The position numbers and the translations under genes were made by a program. A stretch of DNA of 64,000 bases, from positions 87,200,030 to 87,264,029 of the forward strand of contig OX328124.1 in NCBI GenBank assembly GCA_946811695.1, in the 5' to 3' direction. Origin of the DNA: Gonocerus acuteangulatus (taxonomy: Eukaryota; Arthropoda; Insecta; Hemiptera; Coreidae). The notes beneath the pieces are model-generated. The model saw nothing but the letters and a program-made list of their open reading frames with translations, made no database searches and had not been told where the DNA came from. The stretch's first letter is position 1. Every line of letters starts with the position of its first letter. Positions 1 through 10,685 of this stretch are shown one piece after another.

Positions 1-1522
1 GTTGAAGATATGAATTACTCTTGCATTTATGCCACTTATATTTAGCAAGGTGTAAAACAGACACATTGTCCACCTATTGCTTTCCCTTGCAACTGAATAT
101 TTGGCTTCCATCTGGTCACAAGTGTCGACGCCTATTTTTGTCGCATTGTAATCTAATATTACGTCTGGCTTATTTGTCACTTCATCAACGGATGGAGAGG
201 TGTGCATGGATGATAGCAGAATGACTGCTTTATTTTTTTTAGGCACATGAGATACCAACATCATTTCGAATTGGAAACCGAACAATGTTGTTGAAACTTG
301 ACGGTTCTTGTTCGGCAGAAATTGAGGTGGGATTTCACTCTTATTTTTTCTGAGCGTTCCTATTGTTGTGAATTTATTATCCAACAAACTAAACACTACG
401 TCGTATGACGTGTACCAATTATCGATAGTTAAATTTCGATTTCTACACTTCAGGTGTTCTAATAATCTATGAACTATGTCAAATGGCTTATTAGAAAATT
501 GATGTGGACCCGGTGGTTGCATACCACAGTAAAGTTCAATTGTAGATGTGTAAAATGTTTTAGCATCATTGACAGCGTATAGTTTCAATCCATATTTCGC
601 AGGTTTGCTTGGAATATATTGAATGAAACTACAACGTCCTCGGAAAGGAACTAATTTTTCATCGATTGTAATAAATTCGCTAGGGTTGTACGCAGTTTTA
701 CAATTTCTTACAAATGCATCTAGGAGGGAGCGAACAGCAGCCAAACGGTCAATCTTCTGTCTTTCGGTACGAGTATTTTTGTCGTCAAAGCGTAAGCACC
801 TCAGTAAAAACCAAAATCTTTTTGATGACATACAACTTCGTGCGGCTATGATTCCATCTCCTTCACTATTCCATATCTCCTCCACACTTGTATATTGTGC
901 TCCTTTTATCCCTAATAAATACAGAAGGCCAATCAGTGCCATTACTTCACTCCTACTTGTCAATTTAGCATCACGTTCCCGGCTATAACCTATCTCATCA
1001 CGTTTGTTGGATATAAACATATTAGTAAAATTAACTATATCATCGATTATTTCAGTGCTTATAAATTGAAAAAAGCAATCAATTTCAGTAATAGCATTTT
1101 TTGCTTCCCCTTTTGGACCTGGTAATATTTTTACAATATTCTTTGATTTAGTCCTAGATGAACTTTTGGTGAAAGCCTTCGTAGCCCACATAGTGTCGTC
1201 CTTTCCATAGAAAAAATCTGTGTCCATCTCATCTTCAGAGGTTGTTTCCTTTTCAGAATCTATTTCTTGTTCGGTATCACTGTTATGTTCCTGGTCAGAA
1301 TGACATGCGATTTCATCTTCAGAGTCGGAAGAATCATACTCTGCTGGTCTGCCAGCACAAGCTCTAGCTTCTTTTTCCTCGTCTGATTGCTGTTTAAGCT
1401 CTTCTAAAATTTTAGGTATGTCTTCATTTTTAATGAAACGCGACCTAAAATAGTATAATCCGATTAAGAGAAGAGACGTGAAAATTATAATCAGCAAAAA
1501 ACAGAAACTAAATTACTTACAT
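1..1522 (-). CDS. piggyBac-type transposase (DDE_Tnp_1_7), two exons, C-terminus off the left edge
   Basis: The minus-strand reading frame is open from 1444 to the window edge. It begins with an acidic Ser/Asp/Glu-rich region, as in piggyBac transposases, followed by the RNase H-fold catalytic core. All three expected aspartates are visible: ITIDEKLVPFRGRC (codon at 661-663), TIDNWYTSYDVV (about 430-465) and VDTCDQMEAKYS (about 75-125). The YIPSKPAKYGLKLYA block is also typical. The C-terminal cysteine-rich domain would lie beyond the edge. No in-frame ATG opens the long frame. A canonical intron (GTAAGT at 1520, TTTTAG at 1445; 76 bp) would join AT (1522-1521) to G (1444), giving a split ATG followed by SRFIKNEDIP. 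Without splicing there is an in-frame TAA at the start of the intron and the first ATG is near 1233. No stop or frameshift is seen in the visible part. It acts in the nucleus, cutting and pasting at TTAA. Confidence 0.85.
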
Positions 1523-1748
1523 GACCGGGCGCGTGGTTGACTTTGTCTACCAAAGCTGGATTCAAAGACTAAATAATGAATAATATTGCAGATGTTCACT
1601 CTATTAAAGTCAAAATTGTACTGAAGGAAAAGGAAGGATGTTGGGCAAAGGTATTAGCGGCTGGAAGCGTCTGAGTCAGAATTTGTGGAAAATGGAAATG
1701 AAATCATTCGACTGGTTGACAAAAGCAACCAGCGCGCCCGGACTAGGG
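1..1748 (-). mobile_element. piggyBac-like DNA transposon, one end plus most of the transposase, cut by the window edge
   Basis: The element ends at 1748, directly beside TTAA at 1749-1752, the target sequence duplicated by piggyBac transposases. Read inward on the minus strand the terminus begins CCCTAGTCCGGGCGCGC, matching the CCC(T) start of piggyBac ends. A related copy of the GC-rich motif (CCGGGCGCGTGGTTGAC) lies inverted at about 1525-1547, the kind of internal inverted repeat piggyBac elements carry. The other end and the second TTAA lie outside the window. The transposase gene occupies the interior on the minus strand. The flank beyond TTAA is a decayed LINE, so the element landed in older repeat DNA. 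Confidence 0.85.
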
Positions 1749-1752
1749 TTAA

Positions 1753-3423
1753 AATATGTTTTATTGTCAGTTCAGTATTACAAATTTCACATAATGGTCT
1801 CTCTTGTCTTGTCATGAGGTACTCGTGGGTAAGTCTTGAATGGCCAATCCTAAGTCGAGCTAATACTACTTCATCACTTCTATTGGCTCCATAACTGGAC
1901 GGCTAGTCTTTGACGGTATGTTTTATAGTCCATAGTTTGTTGTCCGTAAGTATCATCCAAGAGTGTTTTCAGTATTCCAAAATAGATGTCTTAACAAATC
2001 TGTTTATGTCTTCATGTGGAATTGGTCCTTTATCTATTTCTGTCTGTTCTGCAGCTATTTTTGCATGGGTGTCCGCAATCGGATTTTTTCCTAGTCCTTC
2101 ATGACCAGGTAGCCAGTACAATGTTACATGTTTGTGTAGAGAGTGTATTGTCTTTAATATTTTTGAGAGGTGTATTTATCCTGTAGTGCTTGAAGTGAAC
2201 TCAGTGAGTCAGTATAAATAATAGTCCGTCGGCCCGTGTACATTCCATGCAATGATTTTTAAGATGTTTCATTTTTCACTATTGATTGTACCCGTCTTAT
2301 CTAGTACAGGGCAAATTGTGAGCTGGCGAGATAGCGGTGGGTGTGGTTGCTAGGGCGTTGCAAAGATAGGAAAAATATGATGATGTGAAACCATTTTAAG
2401 ATGCGTGAAACTTTTTGGAGAAACACATTACATTATACAATAATCATAGGCACTTGTCAGCTGGCCCGCAAGCGGTGGACTGATCGTCAGCTGGGGGCCT
2501 AAACTTGTCAAAAATACGAAAAACTGAAATCATTTTAAGATGCCTGAAATTTTGGTGGTTACTAGTATTTGTAGTGAGATTAACGAAAAACATTGTCAGC
2601 TGCTCATATCTTGGTAGAAAACTTTTCAGCTGGGGGTGTATAACCGCTGAGCGCATGGAGCGCGCTGCGCTTTATAACGCCAGCTGACAACTTTTCCTCC
2701 CACATATAAGCAGCTGACAATTTTTTTCATCAATCTTATTACAAATACTACCAACTACCAAAATTTCAGGAATCTTAATATAGTTTTTGACTATTTAATA
2801 GCGAAAGCATGCTTATAGCGAACTTCTGAATATATTGATTGTGAATGAATATTTTTATTATCAATGTCATCCGCGTGGATAGTGATTTAGGGCAGCATTT
2901 TTGGATATATTTTTTGATTTATTTTAGATTTTAAACACCGTCGTATGGGTAACTAAAAACAATTTACTTTACAGAAGATTTATATACGATATTAGGTGTA
3001 TAGCCATCGGGGATCAAGCATACAGGCTGCTAGGATTGCTAACACATGTCAGAGTTACTAAGCTGACCCCTTAGGGATTGTTAAACCCTAGTGTGTATAG
3101 AGCGTCTGACACAGCAGACAAAAATTCTGTAAATCATTGTTTTGTGTACTATTGCGTTGATAAAGCCCCACAAAATTATTTCCCCCCAGAGGAGGTTCGC
3201 CGGACTCAGCATACAGGCTTACCACAGGGCTACTCCTGAAAGCTCCTAGAGACAAGCGAAGGCCAGTGTTGTGAATAGTGTTTAACATGTTTAATGCGCT
3301 TGGTCTGGCTGATGCATAGGCAACACTTCCATAATCGATAATGGATCTTGTAAATGTTCGATAAAATTGGAGCATTGTTTTCCGGTCTGCTCCCCATTTT
3401 GTGTAACTGATGACTTTTAACAC
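1753..3423 (-). pseudogene. Decayed Jockey-like non-LTR retrotransposon (reverse transcriptase tail plus RNase H remnant)
   Basis: Minus strand. 3423-3088 reads LKVISYTKWGADRKTMLQFYRT, then RSIIDYGSVAYASARPS and LYAESGEPPL, the standard post-catalytic part of LINE reverse transcriptases. About 2230-2100 reads an RNase H-like stretch (IIYTDSLSSLQALQ, LYWLPGHEGLGKNPIADTHAK). About 1880-1753 reads the cysteine-containing tail (LARLRIGHSRLTHEYL, then RPLCEICN). Several stops and frameshifts interrupt it. The reading stops exactly at the TTAA where the piggyBac element was inserted, so the LINE is the older layer. About 2270-2960 is foreign sequence inserted between the RT tail and the RNase H part. 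Not functional. Confidence 0.75.
2549..2767. repeat. Inverted repeat (foldback) inside the LINE remnant
   Basis: Arms 2549-2604 and 2710-2767 are near-perfect inverted copies (AAATTTTGGTGGTTACTAGT against its complement). The spacer contains repeated CAGCTG motifs and a GC-rich palindromic stretch (GAGCGCATGGAGCGCGCTGCGC). The palindromic CAGCTG also recurs at 2458, 2488 and 2626. This looks like a small non-autonomous DNA element; family unknown. Confidence 0.5.
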
Positions 3424-4389
3424 ATTTAAAGAGGTTTTAAATTTGAAGACAATATTTTTTAAATATAACTTCGAGGTTATTGAAGTATTAACGACACAAT
3501 ATTGATAGAAAAATGAAATTTCTTATGTTTTTCATTTCAACATAATTTTATGTTTTTGGTGTATTTGATATACGTAACTCACTTCTTGGATAGCATTGAG
3601 TTATTGTTTTTGGCATTCTATAAAATTATTAATGATAAATATTGTGCAGGTTATTGAAACAAAATACAACTCTAAGAAAGGTTATACTTGTTTTGTACTT
3701 ATTGATTATTAATTTAGACGTGCACAGTCATAAATATTGTCATGAACACTCTGCTTAGAGCTGTAGGTTTAATTCCTACCAAAAGTGGCGAGTTTTTCGC
3801 CCAAAAAAAGGAATTATCTCACCTTTCTGAGTTAAAATTGCTTAGTATAAATTATTTATCTTTTGGAGAACTGAAGCTAATTTATGTATCAGCAGATGTG
3901 AACATTTATATTTTATTTTCATTTTTTGGATCCAATATTTAGGAAATTAAAATCGTGCAACATTTTCTTAAGATTTATTATTTTAACTCCGTTAAATAAT
4001 ATATTAAGCAATCTATGGCTTTAAGTAATTGCTCTTAAGCAATCTATGGCTTCCTTAGATTTTACTTGAACTAAGCCAAGCAGGGTCGTTGTTTTAATAT
4101 TTTCATCAGCAATCACTTTTTAAAAGTGGATCGTCCATTTATCCTATTATGAAGTATCTGAAACATTTCAATTGGGAAAATTTGTCTTTATGAAATCCTC
4201 CAGAAAGGTTTCATTTGATTTTTTATACTATATTTCTTTGATTGAATTATAGTTTTAATATCCTACCAGTAGCAGTTTAATGTCATTCAAAAATAATAGA
4301 TATCACTACCAATAAAACAATTTTCATAATTTTAGCAATAGTTTAGTTTCCCTCTATTTCAAACACAGGTTGGAAAAAATGATGATTTA
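3424..4389. other. No gene recognised
   Basis: AT-rich sequence with a short open frame at 3742-3942 that I cannot match to any family. It may hold upstream exons of the gustatory-receptor gene that follows, but no convincing splice-delimited coding segment was found. Confidence 0.4.
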
Positions 4390-4937
4390 AAAAAAAAAAT
4401 CAAAATTTTACAGCCTTCATCAGGGCTGTAAAAACAAGTAGGACAGATTTAATTTATTAAAAAAATCTCCATCCTAATACCATGTACCGCCTGCAATATA
4501 GCCCTTCATACCTGCCTCCCTTCCATTAACACAACATTTTATGACACCTTACTTTACGACACCGCTTCCGCCGCTCTTTCTTTCATCTCCAATGTTCTCT
4601 GTCCATTGGGTGGTCCAGAACACCCCCCCCCCTCACCAACTCCTTTCCCTGTATCAAGTCAGAAATGATCCCACATCTGTGAGGTATAGTTCTCAACCTT
4701 CCCATCGGTAAGCCCATCTTGTTGTATTCTTATATCTGTTTAATCTAACCTGTTATTCTTATATCTGTTCTCCTAATAATCTAATCACTACTATTGCACA
4801 TAGTTGTTCTAGCTGTACATTATGTTTTTATGTTGTTGTTTTTATCCCATATATGTATGTATATGTTTGTGTACGTGGGCATATATATGTACATATGTGT
4901 GTGTGTGTATGTGTATGTGTACGTGTATATATGTATG

Positions 4938-5001
<64 letters not shown>

Positions 5002-5140
5002 TACATATATATATGTAGGTATATATAGATGTTTATGTGTATATATTAGTATTAAATCTGCCCTACTTGTTTTTACAGCCCTGACGAAGGCTTGAAGTTC
5101 AAGCCGAAACTTCGGCACAATAAAACCATTTTCACGATAA
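4390..5140. mobile_element. Inverted-repeat element with hammerhead-like terminal motif and (TG)n/(TA)n core
   Basis: The stretch TTTTACAGCC...GGGCTGTAAAAACAAGTAGGACAG at about 4408-4451 recurs inverted at about 5055-5092 (CTGCCCTACTTGTTTTTACAGCCC). The interior holds (TG)n and a (TA)n tract at about 4949-4994. The right arm carries CTGACGA, a perfect 7-bp stem and GAAAC, the arrangement known from hammerhead motifs in Penelope-like elements. No protein-coding region is seen, so this is at most a non-autonomous derivative. The exact ends are not resolved. Confidence 0.5.
5081..5110 (+). ncRNA. Candidate hammerhead-like ribozyme core
   Basis: CTGACGA (5081-5087) fits the CUGANGA consensus. 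GGCTTGA (5089-5095) pairs perfectly with TCAAGCC (5099-5105) across a 3-nt loop, and GAAA (5106-5109) follows. Weak points: one extra A (5088) sits between the core and stem II, and no clear stem III plus NUH cleavage site is visible downstream. It may be a degenerate or inactive copy. Confidence 0.3.
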
Positions 5141-5540
5141 AATGTAGTTTTATTAAGAAGCAGTGACCGAACCCCGACAATCCCTACCTTGCATCATCAA
5201 CGGTCAGCGATCTTCTCTCAATGTTTTAGTTTTGTTTATGATAGAGGAGAAAATGGCAGAGACAGTTCAAGAGAGACAGCTATTGTACACCTCACATGGT
5301 ATACTCATTTTTGTTTTATTTCGCATACATTTTCTTTTGGTAATTAATGCTGACAGTCTGGTGGGTTCTCTATTTTATTTTTTCTTCATTCAATATTTAG
5401 GTCCTCAAGGTTTCTCCATTCAAACCAAATCAGAGAAGTCAATTTGAGGCAATGTCCACCTGTTGCTTCCACATTACCGCAAAAACCTTTATCGAAATTT
5501 CATAAACTAGTGTTCTAATCCTAGTTTCCATATATTTCAG

Positions 5541-6674
5541 GCCAAAGAATTTAATGCTCGATTTTATCAGCTAATGATTGAAGATAAATCAAACGAAATA
5601 ATACACAATGTAAGTATGGGATTTCTTTAAACAATGTTGAAATACTCATGGAAGCAAATGTTTATTACTGATCATTGTCCTTTCCTGCCAGCAACCACCT
5701 ATTTTGTAATATTTAGCCTTATTAAACGTGTGTATATTGTACACCATTTCTATCAGGCATTTTCAAAAATACATAGTTTTCTATGTCACCAAAACTGAAG
5801 ACTTGTAGCTTTGAACTCATCTGATCTTTGTCTCAGGAGTATAAATAGGATTAAATGTTGCAAATACCATGCTAATGATTACAGTCACTATAATCTTCTT
5901 TTCTTTACATTCATTTAACTCATAGAAAATTAACAAAAAGACATACTTTTTCTAATACACACTAAAAATGTTATTACTGCAAAGAAATTGGCAATGTTGT
6001 TTACATTTGCTTTCCCAAATCAATGTTACAGGCAGTGAATATGATTTATTTCTGATGGTAATAATACTAACGTCTCAACTGCTTTAAAAAAATACAGTCT
6101 TCAGTCAATTTAATAAAATACATCCAGTGAATCATTAAGTTTTCCTCATTCAATTTGTCAATGTTCCCCTATGCAACTGAGTTGCAAAATTGGCTCAGTG
6201 GTAGAGCATTTCTGTTGAATGTAAATATTATTTATATTTCTGTGTGTATCGATACGATATTGCTAGGTGTGGTCAGGCGCTCCCCACCCTTTTTTTTCTT
6301 ACCTGTAAGCTCCCTACTAGTGCAGTGTCCTGAACCATACGTGATCTGTATTCATCTGCATAATAAAGTGCTTATTCCTATAAATACTTACCTTTTTTAA
6401 CAATTTCTATTCAGTTTTTGGTTAATATAATTCTCAAATTACAGCATAAATTGAGGCTTCACATTTCTATGAACCAAGAGGTCGTTATTACAGCATGTGG
6501 CCTTTTCTCTATTGACAAATCGATGATATTTTCTGTGAGTAATCTATGTGACATGTGGAGAGAATTTGTTCCCAATCTCAAATAAATATATATAACTTAT
6601 TTATATTACTCTCTTTTTTTCAGATGGTAGCTTCAGCAACATGTTATCTAGTAATACTTCTTCAGTTTAGTTAA
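5541..6674 (+). CDS. Gustatory-receptor-like 7TM chemoreceptor, last three exons
   Basis: Exons 5541-5609, 6445-6534 and 6624-6674 have canonical sites (TTTCAG/GCC; AAT/GTAAGT; TACAG/CAT; TCT/GTGAGT; TTTCAG/ATG) and all junctions are phase 0, the arrangement known for the 3' end of arthropod Gr genes. The joined frame gives about 69 residues. It contains an intracellular loop segment, then VVITACGLFSIDKSMIFS and a last membrane helix ending CYLVILLQFS and TAA. This matches the conserved Gr TM7 signature (TYxxxxxQF, with C replacing T). The protein would be a ligand-gated channel in chemosensory neuron membranes. Upstream exons were not found; they may lie before the 4.4-5.1 kb element or outside the window. 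AATAAA at 6787-6792 is a plausible polyadenylation signal. It could be an intact gene or a 5'-lost pseudogene. Confidence 0.8.
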
Positions 6675-7028
6675 GTGTCTTATGAGTAAATTCTGCATTG
6701 AAAGAAGAGTTTGATTAAAAATAATTTTTATTTAATTTATTATTATGCTAATAGGTAAAATTTAAAAAAAATATTATCTTCCGAGTAATAAAAGAGTTAT
6801 GTATTATTGCTGTCTAAATGTTATAACCCTACATTGTTCTTTATACAAAAATTAGAATTATTAGTAAATAAATACGTGTTTCTTTTTATTGTAAACAAAG
6901 AAACTACTTTTTTCTTGAATTTCACTGTTATTATTACTATGTCGTCTCAAGAAACTTATAGGTCATAAGTCAGCAAAAAATAAAATTTTTATTCATTCAC
7001 TGTCATAGTCATAGAATTATAATATCTC

Positions 7029-7281
7029 ACTAGTATTTCTAAAGTGACACAACTCAAAAAGCGGCGTTTTTAGCAATGACTCTGAAAGACATTGGTAAAT
7101 AATACCTCTTTATCAACCAACAAAACTGCATGTACCTAACTTAAAACTGCATGTACCTAACTTAAGAGCTTCTACACCAGAGGGCACTTGTGTCACTCTT
7201 CCTGTCTTAATGCTATTCCCCCTATAAGAGTAAAACATTTTCAGTTGTTTTTTTTAGTTGTGTCATTTTAGAAATACTAGT
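7029..7281. mobile_element. Short MITE with about 27-bp terminal inverted repeats
   Basis: CACTAGTATTTCTAAAGTGA at 7029 is mirrored by the complement near 7255-7281 with one mismatch across 27 bp. The interior has a tandem duplication of about 21 bp (ACTGCATGTACCTAACTTAA, about 7124-7165). A second, inverted copy lies at about 20365-21520 and is split by a piggyBac-like insertion. No coding capacity. Confidence 0.65.
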
Positions 7282-7542
7282 GCGATATATTGCCTGTAGA
7301 ACTTGTGGGTTATTCCTACATTTTTTTGTGTGTAGTCAGAAGACTAATAAAACAAAATTAAAATTGACACGTTCCCGTAATTTATTAAAATGTTCCTACA
7401 TGTTTCACACCTTCAGGGGCCTCCTCAACAGCCAGGACGAACCTCTCGCTACAAGCTCCTTGCCAGAACTGAGGATCATCTACCTATATGATTTCAAAAG
7501 AACGTCAGTATTTAATCTATATCGTACGTTCTCAAACTGGGC

Positions 7543-7591
7543 AACCCCCCCCCCCAGTGGGCACTGAAGCTATCGGGGGGGGGGGGGGGGG
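7543..7591. repeat. Poly-C and poly-G tracts facing each other
   Basis: A run of C near 7547-7556 and a run of 18 G from about 7575 lie about 20 bp apart around CAGTGGGCACTGAAGC. They probably belong to a decayed hAT-like end (TTCTCAAACTGGGC). They could form G-quadruplex or hairpin structure, and homopolymer length is likely to be assembly-sensitive. Confidence 0.4.
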
Positions 7592-7770
7592 GTGATTCAA
7601 ACTTCGAGGAATATTGGAGGGAGCTATATAAAAATCGGTAAATGGAGGAATGTATAACAGACCATTTTGATACTGCTAAAGAGCGACCCGCATAGACGGC
7701 TAGAACGTCACCGAGTCCACATCATAAGCAGGAGGGAAAAGCGGGCCGCCACATGGGGGTGGGGACTGCC

Positions 7771-7806
7771 GGGTACTGTTGCCCCGGGCCCGGGGCAACA
7801 GTACCC
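7771..7806. repeat. Perfect 36-bp GC-rich palindrome
   Basis: Both 18-bp halves (GGGTACTGTTGCCCCGGG and its complement) match exactly with no spacer. Short related GC-rich stretches (GGGGGCCCGGGCC near 9115, and near 9445-9500) and an inverted TAGCTGGACAAAAC pair (about 7806 and 9076) suggest that 7.77-9.15 kb is one decayed element. Family unknown. Confidence 0.6.
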
Positions 7807-7849
7807 TAGCTGGACAAAACTCGAAAAATTCATGAAAACAAATCCCTAA

Positions 7850-8376
7850 TTGGACCTTTCAGTATTTTCCTAGATAGTATATAGATTAGAAAACAAGAAT
7901 AAGTTTGCTCAAATACGTCAACATTTAGGGATTACGGATTGTTAATATTAGGGTATGTCTTGCCACATAGTTCATTACTCCATCTTTAGATGAATACTAC
8001 AGTTAAGAAACTGCTTTGTCTGTACTAAAAATTTATTCCAGGTTTCAGAAAGGTATGTATAACCTTCTTTCATTATTTATCATAATAAATTACCATTAAC
8101 GTTTGCTTTACGCGATGCGATTTGTAATACCCTTATTGGTACGTTATTATGGGACAGAACTTTTGCTGTCCGGCCTCGTCCGGTCTAGTTCTAATTTTTT
8201 CTTATTTGTTAATTAAGTATTGACTTGGAAAAGCAAGAATTAGCTGCCAGAATCTGCCAATTTAATAATGATAACTGATTTTCTGAAAAAAATGCTCATA
8301 TCGAGAAGGGAATTTTTTGAAGTTTGGATCTTACAAAGTTGTTCACCAACAATTTGGTTTACCAGAAGAGAAGGAA

Positions 8377-8419
<43 letters not shown>

Positions 8420-9743
8420 AGACATTGTTAAGCCATTTACGTGATAAGTGGGAAACAGGAAACCGAACAAAAAGTATTGAGAGAAAAACGTTTTGATGTT
8501 TGGTGAATGGGTTGATACAAGTTTGGATTAATCAGATGTAGAAGAAAATTTAAGTACATCTGCCAGCAGTGGGGAGCTATCGAATATTGAAGACGTATTT
8601 CTTTGTTTACTATACTCGTGCGATCCGTATACTTTTAGTAGGAGAGCAGAAATTCGTCTACACAAGGAAGAGTTTCGTTCTTTCCCAGGTGAAATAATTA
8701 ATTTGTTGAATGAACCGTTACTTGACCAAGAATGATTTATTAGTTTTGATAACTTAATTTCGATTATATCTTTTGTTTTGTTATCAATTATTATTTTCGA
8801 TGTATTTTTTTTTTCAAATATTATTATTATTAATTGTAATACCTAGTCTTGAAGCTTTTTGGTGTTGTTGCCTTTAAAAAAGGTAAAACAATTGTAAAAA
8901 AGTATAATAATAAAAAAAATTAATTTTAATTTTGGTTAACACTTAAAACATAATTAATTACGGCTTTTTCTGCTGAAAAAGTTAGAAAACAACGGTAAGA
9001 CCTTATTTCCGACCCCTAAATAGGGTATATTCGTGATCAGCAAGTCATTTTCTATAAGAATCAGTGATAAAATAATTTTGTCCAGCTAGATCAGTTAAAA
9101 ATACCACTGTGCGTGGGGGCCCGGGCCGGGCCTCGCTAATTGGGAAAAAATGAGTAGGTTATGAGCTTGGAAAAATAATGGGGTTTATATAGACGGGCGT
9201 AGCCTATATTTATTTGAATTGGATCTATATTGTTTTAATGTGCATAAACGACAAAACAAGTGCAGTCCCAGAATAGTATATTTCATTAGGATTCGTAATA
9301 AAACTACAAGTACCGAAAGTGACCTTTGCTGCACCGATTGTCGGCTTTTATTCTCATTTCGCTCAATACTCAAGATGAAAATAATTTTAAAATGTTCAAA
9401 GTCCTATAGCAAAGTACAAGAATTATCAGTCTGGCTCTGAGATGTGGGGGCCCGTAATGTGGTCCTGGGCCCGGCGCTGAGATTTGGCGGCCCTGGGGAA
9501 AAGACGCTCTAAAAAAAGAATAAAACATATCGTTTGCAGATAACTACACTTTCTTCTACTTTTGAGAATGTTGTCAACAAAAATGGAATCGAATGTCAAT
9601 AATTCGGTACAAGCACATTAGGCTCTTCCTTCAAATTAATAGTTTTAATTTATTTATTATGAGTCCTCAAAGGATGCGATTAACTCTTCAGAACAGCAGA
9701 ATCAAAGTCCGTTTAAGTAGTAATCACATTGTAATAAAAAAAG
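7850..9743. other. Decayed repeat DNA, no gene recognised
   Basis: Contains a (T)n/(A)n simple repeat (about 36 A at 8382-8417) and GC-rich fragments near 9110 and 9450 related to the palindrome above. About 8500-8740 has coding-like composition but no recognisable family and no long frame. Confidence 0.35.
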
Positions 9744-9830
9744 AAAGTCTGACTCGCAGAGTCATCATAGCGCGTTTTCGTACTTGTTTCTAGTGACATT
9801 TGGATAGTTTTGAATAGAAATAGACGATTT
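9744..9830 (+). mobile_element. 5' end fragment of the Helentron-like family
   Basis: AAAGTCTGACTCGCAGAGTC then ATAGCGCGTTTTCGT matches the family's 5' terminus (AAAGTCCGACTCGCAGG, then TTAGCGCGGTTCCGT) with small changes. Homology fades after about 90 bp and no 3' end follows, so it is a truncated copy. Confidence 0.6.
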
Positions 9831-9839
9831 CAACCTACT

Positions 9840-10685
9840 CGAACATCACATATTATGTTATAGCTTCTTTCCTTACATATTTCTGCAAAAACAATTCTAT
9901 GGAGAATTTATTGGGGCGTTGGGTATTCAATTTTTCCTAAAGTGGACGGTAATAATGAAAAAAAAAAAAAAAAAAAAAAAAAACAAATTGGGAGACACTG
10001 ATCTATAGATTTATAGATTAATTATATAACTGCTGTTCATTTAGATAAGCTGAAATCCAGTGAACATGTACTTTAATTTCGTTAATTTGATCAGATTATA
10101 AGGGTGTAAGTCACAAAATAGGTTCCGGCATAAATTTCGGCTGACCCCTTTCAGTTGGAGAAAATTGCGCTTGAAATAACAGAGTTGTTGATTTCATTTC
10201 ATTAAAGGCGAATTATTAAGAGATTCTAAGTTTTCCAAATCGCACCAGTATGTACAGTACATACTATAGTGTGTCCTTCATATGTTACCTACATAATGTA
10301 CTATGTGTAAGGAACCGCGCTTACGTGATGAAGTTCATGTGAGCCGGACTTTTGTCTATGTACGCTATGAAAACTTAGGATAAGAACTCCAATTCATTTT
10401 TCTTTTTAAAAGTTACATAAATAAAGTATCCATTTTAATATTTATATGGAGTTTGTACTATATACATTTTCGAAATGTCAAGATATCCTCTTATCCAGTA
10501 TTAACAATAGATATAGGAAGGAGATATACCATAGATATTCTAAATCTATAGTATTAACAAGAGTCCATATTTATAACCTTCCTTAACTTTGAAACCTTTC
10601 TCAAATGACTCACGAGGGCTTGGTATTTCTATTTTCGACATCAAATTGAAATACTTCAGTTCATCTTACAATTAATTTTTCAAAA
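9840..10685. other. Upstream region of the MRM3-like gene, no gene seen
   Basis: AT-rich, with an (A)n tract at about 9959-9982 and the short palindrome AGTATGTACAGTACATACT at about 10249. It presumably contains the promoter and 5' UTR of the following gene; no promoter element can be assigned with confidence. Confidence 0.35.

Noticed and set aside
4794..5118. Several open frames made of Tyr/Ile/Val repeats on both strands
   Set aside because: They are translations of (TA)n and (TG)n microsatellites; the same applies near 17.4, 24.4, 27.8, 42.3, 52.4, 57.5 and 58.7 kb.
6193..6225. tRNA-like A-box (GGCTCAGTGGTAGAGCATT)
   Set aside because: No B box or cloverleaf follows, and it lies within an intron of the receptor gene. 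Probably a SINE relic or chance.
7667..7849. 60-codon frame with high GC
   Set aside because: It runs through the 36-bp palindrome and has no family signature.
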